DNA from: an uncultured Pirellulaceae bacterium
GTDB taxonomy: Bacteria > Planctomycetota > Planctomycetia > Pirellulales > Pirellulaceae
Assembly (NCBI GenBank): GCA_905480545.1
Contig: CAJQQR010000183.1
Location: 1 to 49,465 of the forward strand
Length of the DNA: 49,465 nt
Direction: 5' to 3'
The notes under the pieces were generated by a model. That model searched no databases, was not told where the DNA came from, and worked only from the letters and a program-made list of their open reading frames with translations. Position 1 is the stretch's first letter; each line of letters opens with the position of its first letter. Of this stretch, positions 43,811-49,465 are shown in pieces. The position numbers were made by a program, and so were the translations under genes.

Positions 43811-44512
43811 ATGAGTCAATCCATCAACCGTTTTTATTTTCCGCCCATTTCAGCGGCGGACGAAAATGGGCTGTTGCTGCTTGGCGGCGAACTCACGCCG
43901 GCGATTTTGTTAGAAGCCTATCGACTCGGCATTTTTCCGTGGCCGATAGTGAATCAAAACCTCGAACTTTTAGCTTGGTTCTCGCCTGACCCTCGGGCTG
44001 TAATCGAACTGAACCAATTCCGCGTCTCCCGACGTCTAGCTCGCCGAATCCGCAGCGGCATTTACAATGTCACCATCGACACGGCGTTCGAACAGGTGAT
44101 TCGCGGCTGTGCTCGACCACGAAACGGCGAGAACGGTGTATGGATAACGGAAAAGCTCGTCAAAGCGTATTGTCAGATGTATGACTTTGGGCACGCTCAT
44201 AGTGTTGAAGTATGGCACGAAAACGAACTTGTGGGAGGCCTTTACGGGATTGCCATCGGCGGTGTGTTTGCGGGCGAGTCCATGTTTCACCGCATGCGCG
44301 ATGCCTCTAAAGTGGCCATGACTTACCTGGTTGATCATCTCAAACACCGCGGATACCAGCTTTTTGATATTCAACAAAGTACGTCGCACTCAGTCCGGTT
44401 GGGAGCGACGGAATTGATGCGTGGAGAATTCTTGAGGCGGTTGAAGAAAGCGACGGGGGCGTCGGTGACGTTCGGCGATCAATTAGAAACGAGTCTGCCA
44501 TCTGCGACGTGA
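43811..44512 (+). CDS. aat: Leucyl/phenylalanyl-tRNA-protein transferase
   Basis: This enzyme transfers Leu or Phe from aminoacyl-tRNA to N-terminal Arg or Lys of proteins, creating a type 2 N-degron for ClpS/ClpAP. From ATG-43811 (MSQSINRFYFPPIS) it is 233 aa, the usual Aat length; an upstream ATG at 43751 adds a non-conserved 20 residues. Family blocks are LLLGGELTPAILLEAYRLGIFPW, WFSPDPRAVIELNQFRVSRRLAR, RNGENGVWITEKLVKAYCQMYDFGHAHSVEVWHENELVGGLYG, FAGESMFHRMRDASKVAMTYLVDHL and FDIQQSTSHSVRLGATELMRGEFL (each given in part). All are intact. It converges with the transglutaminase-like gene. Confidence 0.96.
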   Translation: MSQSINRFYFPPISAADENGLLLLGGELTPAILLEAYRLGIFPWPIVNQNLELLAWFSPDPRAVIELNQFRVSRRLARRIRSGIYNVTIDTAFEQVIRGCARPRNGENGVWITEKLVKAYCQMYDFGHAHSVEVWHENELVGGLYGIAIGGVFAGESMFHRMRDASKVAMTYLVDHLKHRGYQLFDIQQSTSHSVRLGATELMRGEFLRRLKKATGASVTFGDQLETSLPSAT

Positions 44513-44582
44513 GCTAGTTCAGAATTATCCAATCAATCACCGACCGTAGCTGCACTCCAGGAGCGTGGAATTTCCGAATATT

Positions 44583-44622
44583 GAATCTCACCCATCAGAA
44601 TCTCACCCATCAGAATCTCACC
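44583..44622. repeat. 15-bp tandem repeat between aat and transglutaminase-like gene
   Basis: GAATCTCACCCATCA occurs twice in tandem (44583-44597, 44598-44612), followed by a partial third copy GAATCTCACC (44613-44622). It lies in the 155-bp convergent gap and could act in transcription termination or be simple slippage DNA. Confidence 0.8.
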
Positions 44623-44667
44623 GCCTGGCGACCGTGCCTGTCTTTTATGTTGGGTCGCAAGCGTATC

Positions 44668-45936
44668 TTAGGCACGCAAATACTTGTTGTCCGGATGGGA
44701 CCCAGTCAAGACCCATTTGCCAATTCGATTTTTGTTGCGTTCACCCGGTCCGGCGGATTCAGTTGTGTCACCCACAGGCTTGATGGCGGCACGGAATCGC
44801 ACGATCGGCTTGGCGCCCTGCCATGTGAGCCAATCGGAAACCAAACGAACTTTTTTGCCTTTATTTGGAAGGGTGATACGGTCACCTTTCTGCAATACCA
44901 ACTCGTGTGCACCCGTCCAGCCAAACCAGTTGTAGGCCGCAGTATGGGCAGGAATCCAAACCGGTTTATTTTCGTTATCAAAAAGGCAGAACTCTGCCCA
45001 AGCATGATTCGGTACCCAAACTAAGCGGGCTGGGATTCCGACCGACCGACATAAGGCAACAAACGTTCCGGCCCGTTCCTCGCAATCGCCAACGCCGTTG
45101 CGAATCGCTTTCGTCACGCTCGTGTACTTCATCGGCCTACCTTTGATGTTTTCGAAGACCCATGTTTGAAATTTCTTTGCCCAGTCGTATGGGTGTTCAA
45201 CACCATTGATTAAGTCTTTGGATAGCCGGTTAACTTCCTTGGAGTTCGAGTCGATTCCCGGGCTATTGCCAAGCCAAGATGCGAAGTGTCGAGTTGGAAA
45301 TTCCGATCGTTTTGAAAGCGTTTTAGTTGAAAATCCATGAAACGTTTTCGACAGCTCGATTTCGTAATTCGCAAATGCTGAAATTCGCTGTCCTCTGTTG
45401 ATCGATTCTGCTGAAACATTAAGCCGACCGGCCGTTCCGCTAAGTCCTTGAAGAACGCTAATGCAGCCGGATTTTTCAATACTCACTGATTCGATTTTTT
45501 GTTCGGGAGATTGAACCGGTGCAACGGTGGTGGCAATGAAGTTTGTTGTGTTTCCTGTACCCTCAACTTCCACTCCCACGGTTACTTTGAATTTTCGGGT
45601 GTCATAATTTCCAATCGGTTCTTTGGGTGGTTCTTTCGAAATCCATTTACCGTCACCAACAACTGGCGAAATTGAATGCGTGGGTGAATTTCGACACTCC
45701 TCAAGTGTGTCTAGTTTTTTATTTGGTGTCGTCTCCAGTGGATCGGATGCTTGGGACATCGAAGGCATAAGAGGAGCAGTGGCCAACGTTGCGACGCCGA
45801 GGCGAAGAGCGGATCGCCGTGAGAATTCGATCTTTGGATTTTGCTTGATGATTTGCGGTTTTTTAATCTCGAATCCCTCCGTGATAGTTGCCTGTCGGTT
45901 AACTTCGCTCGTATTTGGTTGACCAAGTAAACTCAT
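44668..45936 (-). CDS. Exported transglutaminase-like (cysteine protease fold) protein
   Basis: This 422-aa protein has a twin-arginine-like signal (SRRSALRLGVATLATAP, ~39-55), indicating export. Residues ~80-235 are beta-rich and not recognised. The transglutaminase-like core lies at ~240-345: AIRNGVGDCEERAGTFVALCRSVGIPARLVW has the catalytic Cys285, and NHAWAEF the catalytic His311. The position that usually holds the third residue (Asp in W-x-P-x-D) reads WIPAHTAAY, so Asp appears replaced by His331. Bacterial members are peptidases or peptide-bond-modifying enzymes; the substrate is unknown. It lies on the minus strand between aat and bpt, so it is not in an operon with either. Confidence 0.9.
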   Translation of the reverse strand: MSLLGQPNTSEVNRQATITEGFEIKKPQIIKQNPKIEFSRRSALRLGVATLATAPLMPSMSQASDPLETTPNKKLDTLEECRNSPTHSISPVVGDGKWISKEPPKEPIGNYDTRKFKVTVGVEVEGTGNTTNFIATTVAPVQSPEQKIESVSIEKSGCISVLQGLSGTAGRLNVSAESINRGQRISAFANYEIELSKTFHGFSTKTLSKRSEFPTRHFASWLGNSPGIDSNSKEVNRLSKDLINGVEHPYDWAKKFQTWVFENIKGRPMKYTSVTKAIRNGVGDCEERAGTFVALCRSVGIPARLVWVPNHAWAEFCLFDNENKPVWIPAHTAAYNWFGWTGAHELVLQKGDRITLPNKGKKVRLVSDWLTWQGAKPIVRFRAAIKPVGDTTESAGPGERNKNRIGKWVLTGSHPDNKYLRA

Positions 45937-46261
45937 TGAGACTCCAATTTACCGTTCTCAATCAAACCACCTGCAATAGAAGGCGGAGAGACAGGATTTC
46001 ATTTCCGTGTAGACTTTCAGACTTTTCTTTTAATTGATTTTTCGATTTCTTGCGTTGGATTTGTAAAAAAAGACAGAATGCGTTCGTCGTTTGCTGATGT
46101 GGTTTGCTGATTGATTGTTCAGACGCTGCGAGTCGTTTTACTTTACTATCAGGCTGTTTTGTAGACGAAACTGAAGTGGAACTGGATGACTTGCGTTGGG
46201 ATAGTGGGGTAACATAGGTGATAGTTCAACATCTAATGGATTTTGCACGATAGAGCCTATT
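45937..46261. other. Divergent intergenic region upstream of bpt and the transglutaminase-like gene
   Basis: 325 bp containing promoters for both divergent genes. T-rich stretches around 46021-46070 are the only notable composition. No repeat or clear promoter motif was fixed. Confidence 0.5.
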
Positions 46262-47005
46262 ATGCGAATTGAGAACAACCTAAACGAAGTTGCTTTGTCT
46301 GAAATGAAAGAGACGTTGGTCGTCTACGAGGAAGAAGAACCCTGTCCCTACATTGAAGGGCGAACGGCCCGTATGCCTCTGCATCTGCCGCTTGTCAAAA
46401 TAGGTGTTGCTCGATCCGATCGGTATATGGCAGACGGATTTCGGCGTTCGGGAGGATTTTTATATAGAACGAACTGTACAGGATGTCAGGCCTGCGAAGC
46501 GATTCGATTGAATGTCGATGTCTTCAAACCGAATCGATCTCAGAAGCGAGCATTAAAAAAGGGGAACGACGATCTTCGGATAATCATCGGCCCACCGATT
46601 TCAGATCAGCGACGGACTAGTCTTTTTAATAAGCACCGAAACATCCGTGGTTTGAATCGCAACGGTGCGGACATTGATGAAGACGAGTTTCGCATGTTTC
46701 TCTCCGAGACGTGTCTTAATACATTCGAGATGGCCTATTACCATGGCGAAGAATTAATTGGAGTCGCGATTTGTGATCTTGGAGAAACCTCCATGTCAGC
46801 CGTGTACACCTTTTATGATCCTGATTTTTCGATGATGAGTCCCGGGACATATTCGGTGATGAAGCAGATAGAGTTTTGCGTCAATCGGGGTTTGCAATAT
46901 TTGTACCTTGGGTACTTTATCGCGGATTCGAGCCATATGAGGTACAAGCAGAATTTTCGGCCTCATGAACGTCTTCAAAAGGGTGAATGGAACGTTTTCG
47001 AATGA
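46262..47005 (+). CDS. bpt: Aspartate/glutamate leucyltransferase (bacterial Ate1/Bpt-like)
   Basis: This 247-aa enzyme is a bacterial homologue of arginyltransferase. Known Bpt enzymes transfer Leu from leucyl-tRNA to N-terminal Asp or Glu, making an N-degron for ClpS. Landmarks are CPYIEGRTARMPLHLP (~28-43), FRRSGGFLYRTNCTGCQACEAIRLNVD with the Cys cluster C-x2-C-x2-C (~66-75), YHGEELIGVAICDLGETSMSAVYTFYDPD (the GNAT-like fold part) and YLGYFIADSSHMRYKQNFRPHE. All conserved blocks are present and the length is normal. Together with aat 1.7 kb away it gives the cell both leucylation branches of the N-end rule. Arg instead of Leu as the donor cannot be excluded. Confidence 0.94.
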   Translation: MRIENNLNEVALSEMKETLVVYEEEEPCPYIEGRTARMPLHLPLVKIGVARSDRYMADGFRRSGGFLYRTNCTGCQACEAIRLNVDVFKPNRSQKRALKKGNDDLRIIIGPPISDQRRTSLFNKHRNIRGLNRNGADIDEDEFRMFLSETCLNTFEMAYYHGEELIGVAICDLGETSMSAVYTFYDPDFSMMSPGTYSVMKQIEFCVNRGLQYLYLGYFIADSSHMRYKQNFRPHERLQKGEWNVFE

Positions 47006-47380
47006 AGTGGGGCGTCAACTTTCTCGCCGCCGAATTTATAGTGCTTTGCCCCAGCCGAAAACCAATCAAAATCGGTCTGGAAACAAAATAATGGTTTGAT
47101 GCGCCCGGTGATTTTTCTTGCTCACCAAAGGATCAATTGAAATCCATTAAGGGGCGAAATGGTCGGAACCTACTACATTGTAGGATTATGGTCGCCGTTT
47201 ATGGCTTTTTGAATCGTTTCGAAGCTGAATCTCCGTTCCATATTCGTGGAAGTAAGTTAAAATTTCGCTTTGGCCATTTGGCAACTCATCAACGTCAATC
47301 CACTCCCCAGCCTCTCGATGTCAACAACTCCGGAAGCATCTCCCGCCCCCTCAACGCCTGATCAGAATGGCGATCAATCT
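47006..47380. other. Intergenic region upstream of DAHP synthase
   Basis: The only structure seen is a short hairpin CCTAC-TACATT-GTAGG (47169-47184). It does not look like a riboswitch, and no Trp/Phe/Tyr-rich leader peptide could be recognised. An in-frame ATG at 47318 is a possible alternative start of the next gene. Confidence 0.45.
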
Positions 47381-48727
47381 ATGTCAAAAACGATAGAGTG
47401 GAATCCTGAGTCATGGCGAAACTTGATTGCCAAACAACAGCCGATTTACACCGATCAAGCGAAGCTTGACGACGTGCTTGGACGGTTGGCAACGCTTCCG
47501 CCGCTGGTCACCAGTTGGGAAATCGAGAATTTAAAAAAGAACTTGGCGGATGCGGCAGAAGGGAAATTGTTCGTCATTCAAGGCGGCGATTGCAGTGAAA
47601 ACCTCGACGAATGCTCAACGGAGTCGATTGTACGCAACCTGAAAGTGTTGATGCAAATGAGCCTGGTGTTGATGTATCGGTCGATGAAACCGGTTGTCCG
47701 AATCGGTCGGGTTGCAGGTCAGTACGCAAAGCCTCGATCGAAGGACACTGAAACCCGGGACGGTGTAACGTTACCTGTCTATCGCGGCGATATTATCAAC
47801 CGCAGCGGATTCACAGAACAGGAACGGATGGCGGACCCAGACCTGCTGATGAAGGGTTATGAGCGTTCCGCATTGACGCTTAATTTTATTCGCGCTCTTT
47901 GCGCGGGTGGTTTTGCGGATTTGCATCACCCTGAGAATTGGGACCTTGGTTACTTTAGTACTTCAACTGAATCGAATCGCTACCAGGAGCTGGTCCATTC
48001 GATTGGTGAAGCACTTCAGTTTATGGAGACTGTGGCCAATGCGTCGATCAGCCAGTTGGAATCTGTAGATCTATTCACGTCACATGAAGGATTGCATCTG
48101 ACGTATGAGCAATCATTGACCCGGCAAGTCCCTCGGCGGGACGGTTGGTACAACCTAAGCACGCATTTTCCTTGGATTGGGGATCGCACTCGCGATTTGG
48201 ATGGTGCTCACATCGAATATTTTCGGGGCATCAAAAATCCGATCGGTTTAAAAGTTGGACCGACAATGAAAACCGATGAGTTGAAAAAAGTTTGTGATGT
48301 GCTGAATCCGGAGAATGAAAGTGGGCGGCTGATGCTGATTCATCGCTTTGGCGTTGAAAAAATTGGCGAGCACTTACCTCGCTTAATTCAGGCGATCAAA
48401 TCGAGTGGCCAGAACGTGGTTTGGTGTAGCGATCCGATGCATGGAAATACCTTCTCAACAAGTGAGGGGATCAAGACGCGGCATGTCGACCAAATTCAGA
48501 AAGAGTTACTGTCTGGTTTTGAGATTCACAGAGCGGAGGGATCGGTCCTTGCTGCGGCACACCTTGAATTGACGGGTGATAATGTGACCGAATGTGTTGG
48601 TGGTGCCAGAGATTTAAAAGAATCGGATCTTTCGCGTGCGTACAAGAGCCAGGTCGATCCAAGGCTTAATTACGAGCAAGCGATGGAAATGTCATTCATG
48701 ATTGCTGAGCAAATTCAGAAGCAATAA
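47381..48727 (+). CDS. 3-deoxy-7-phosphoheptulonate synthase, class II
   Basis: This plant/actinobacterial-type DAHP synthase condenses phosphoenolpyruvate with erythrose 4-phosphate, the first step of the shikimate pathway to aromatic amino acids. The N-terminus from ATG-47381 (MSKTIEWNPESWRNLIAKQQPIY) matches class II enzymes; ATG-47318 would add 21 non-conserved residues. Conserved blocks are FVIQGGDCSEN (metal Cys), RVAGQYAKPRS, DLFTSHEGLHLTYEQSLTR, PIGLKVGPTMKTDEL, VVWCSDPMHGNTF (metal His), AAHLELTGDNVTECVGG (metal Glu) and QVDPRLNYEQAMEM (metal Asp). The family is about 450 aa; this has 448. Feedback regulation cannot be told from sequence. It stands alone after bpt and converges with the cysteine hydrolase. 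Confidence 0.96.
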   Translation: MSKTIEWNPESWRNLIAKQQPIYTDQAKLDDVLGRLATLPPLVTSWEIENLKKNLADAAEGKLFVIQGGDCSENLDECSTESIVRNLKVLMQMSLVLMYRSMKPVVRIGRVAGQYAKPRSKDTETRDGVTLPVYRGDIINRSGFTEQERMADPDLLMKGYERSALTLNFIRALCAGGFADLHHPENWDLGYFSTSTESNRYQELVHSIGEALQFMETVANASISQLESVDLFTSHEGLHLTYEQSLTRQVPRRDGWYNLSTHFPWIGDRTRDLDGAHIEYFRGIKNPIGLKVGPTMKTDELKKVCDVLNPENESGRLMLIHRFGVEKIGEHLPRLIQAIKSSGQNVVWCSDPMHGNTFSTSEGIKTRHVDQIQKELLSGFEIHRAEGSVLAAAHLELTGDNVTECVGGARDLKESDLSRAYKSQVDPRLNYEQAMEMSFMIAEQIQKQ

Positions 48728-48739
48728 TTTCTGAATTTG
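48710..48739 (+). terminator. Hairpin spanning the DAHP synthase stop codon
   Basis: CAAATTCAGAA (48710-48720) pairs perfectly with TTCTGAATTTG (48729-48739), an 11-bp stem with an 8-nt loop that contains the TAA stop (48725-48727). There is no T-run, so it may be an mRNA-stabilising or bidirectional terminator-like hairpin in this convergent gap. Confidence 0.45.
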
Positions 48740-48816
48740 GGCGACTTGGTTTCGCGGTATGGTCTTCGGCCGGTTCGTGACAGAATTCGCAATGGTCTGT
48801 AATGAAGGGAAGCCGT

Positions 48817-49368
48817 TCACTTCACCAATTGACTGATCGTTTTGAAGTTTTCATCGCGAGACGTTTCGCACCATTCAAACATCACCGATTCGGTCGTGAT
48901 TGGAGTAGCACCAAATTGTAACAGTCTGGTTACGGCCGTCTCATGATCGAGTTTTTTTCTGGAGCCGATCGCATCGACGACAAGAAAGACCATGAACCCG
49001 GTTGAAATCAGGTCGAGACATGTTTGAGCAACGCAAATGTGTGCTTCAATTCCAACGACGACAACTTGCGAACGGCCGCTGTTGGCGACTTCTCCAAAGA
49101 GTTCCGTTTTCTCTCGACAGCTAAACATCGATTTTTCGAATTTTTCTGCATCATCAATATCCAGTTTGGAAACCGTCTTACCCAGCCCTTTGGGATATTG
49201 TTCGCTCACGATGCGTGGAACGCCGAATAATTGTGCGGATTGATTTAGCCTGGCAATGTTCTGACCGATGGCCGAATAGTCTTCAATCACAGGGACTAAA
49301 CGTTCCTGGAAATCGATCACAAGGAGCGTCGATTTTTCGCGGCACACCAAATTGGGACTTTTTTGCAT
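48817..49368 (-). CDS. Isochorismatase-family cysteine hydrolase
   Basis: This 183-aa alpha/beta hydrolase belongs to the cysteine-hydrolase superfamily (isochorismatase, nicotinamidase, YcaC types). The catalytic triad is visible: Asp in LLVIDFQERLVPVI (~19), Lys in KFEKSMFSC (~79) and Cys in VVVGIEAHICVAQTCLDL (~112). A conserved non-proline cis-peptide region (GIEAHICV) is also present. The C-terminus (HETAVTRLLQFGATPITTESVMFEWCE) resembles YcaC-like and ISOC-domain proteins of unknown substrate. True isochorismatase activity is not implied. ATG-49368 gives a normal length. It converges with DAHP synthase, with an 89-bp gap. Confidence 0.94.
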   Translation of the reverse strand: MQKSPNLVCREKSTLLVIDFQERLVPVIEDYSAIGQNIARLNQSAQLFGVPRIVSEQYPKGLGKTVSKLDIDDAEKFEKSMFSCREKTELFGEVANSGRSQVVVVGIEAHICVAQTCLDLISTGFMVFLVVDAIGSRKKLDHETAVTRLLQFGATPITTESVMFEWCETSRDENFKTISQLVK

Positions 49369-49465
49369 TGGGTATTCTCGTTTTGCTTTGGCACATCCTT
49401 TGCGTCTTTTAGACAGTTTTTTCCGCCATCTGACAATCAGGCAGATCGAAAAACAGGGAATTCTA

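Noticed and set aside
47169..47184. Short hairpin upstream of DAHP synthase as an attenuator or riboswitch
   Set aside because: Only 5 bp, no leader peptide rich in aromatic residues and no known riboswitch core.
1..49465. CRISPR arrays, insertion sequences, prophage or integrase genes
   Set aside because: No spaced palindromic repeats, transposase, integrase or phage structural proteins were seen; the tandem repeats found are short and lack spacers.

Overview
The window reads as chromosomal DNA of a planctomycete, most likely a relative of Pirellula/Rhodopirellula (order Pirellulales). Typical families of that group are all present: a DUF1549/DUF1553 cytochrome-like protein beside a DUF1501 protein, a DUF1559 'prepilin-like' protein, a WD40 Ser/Thr kinase beside a TIGR02999-type ECF sigma factor, a sulfatase, a c554/5'-nucleotidase-like multihaem lipoprotein, a GldA/GldFG/DUF4340 set, and an ExbB/ExbD cluster with PQQ-propeller and squalene-cyclase-like proteins. 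Base composition looks close to even, coding density is moderate, and several intergenic gaps are 300-700 bp. I see no rRNA, tRNA, CRISPR array, insertion sequence or phage gene. The exact genus cannot be fixed from sequence reading alone.

Layout. 0.3-6.5 kb (+): DUF1549/DUF1553 protein, PPC-type secreted protein and DUF1501 protein, probably one unit. 7.1-8.2 kb (+): DUF1559 pseudopilin-like protein. 8.9-13.0 kb (-): ECF sigma factor followed by a membrane kinase with WD40 repeats. 13.4-16.7 kb: polysaccharide genes, a WecG/TagA glycosyltransferase (-) divergent from a polysaccharide deacetylase and a GT4 glycosyltransferase (+). 16.9-18.7 kb (-): tetrahaem c554-like lipoprotein. 19.0-20.9 kb (+): BaiN/HI0933-type flavoprotein and a GNAT acetyltransferase. 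20.9-22.9 kb (-): sulfatase. 23.4-30.1 kb (-): three-gene ABC export-like operon (GldA ATPase, fused GldF-GldG permease/auxiliary protein, DUF4340 protein).

30.8-43.4 kb (+): the most distinctive region. Eight co-directional, tightly spaced genes encode a secreted squalene-cyclase-like toroid protein, a membrane protein with an acidic/Gly-rich linker, ExbB, ExbD, a zinc-ribbon-ExbD fusion, a large membrane-anchored PQQ propeller, a TPR-like plus SBP_bac_5 protein and a secreted protein of unknown function. I read it as a dedicated proton-motive-force-driven envelope machine. It has no obvious TonB or outer-membrane receptor and no ABC transporter to match the solute-binding domain.

43.8-49.4 kb: both classes of bacterial N-degron aminoacyl-transferase (Aat and Bpt) flank an exported transglutaminase-like protein. 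They are followed by class II DAHP synthase (shikimate pathway entry) and a cysteine hydrolase of the isochorismatase family.

Small-scale structure includes a heptameric GGGGCAT repeat upstream of gldA, short tandem repeats in several intergenic gaps, a hairpin across the DAHP synthase stop codon and a hairpin in the leader of the eight-gene operon. All functional statements are homology judgements made by eye; no database search was run.
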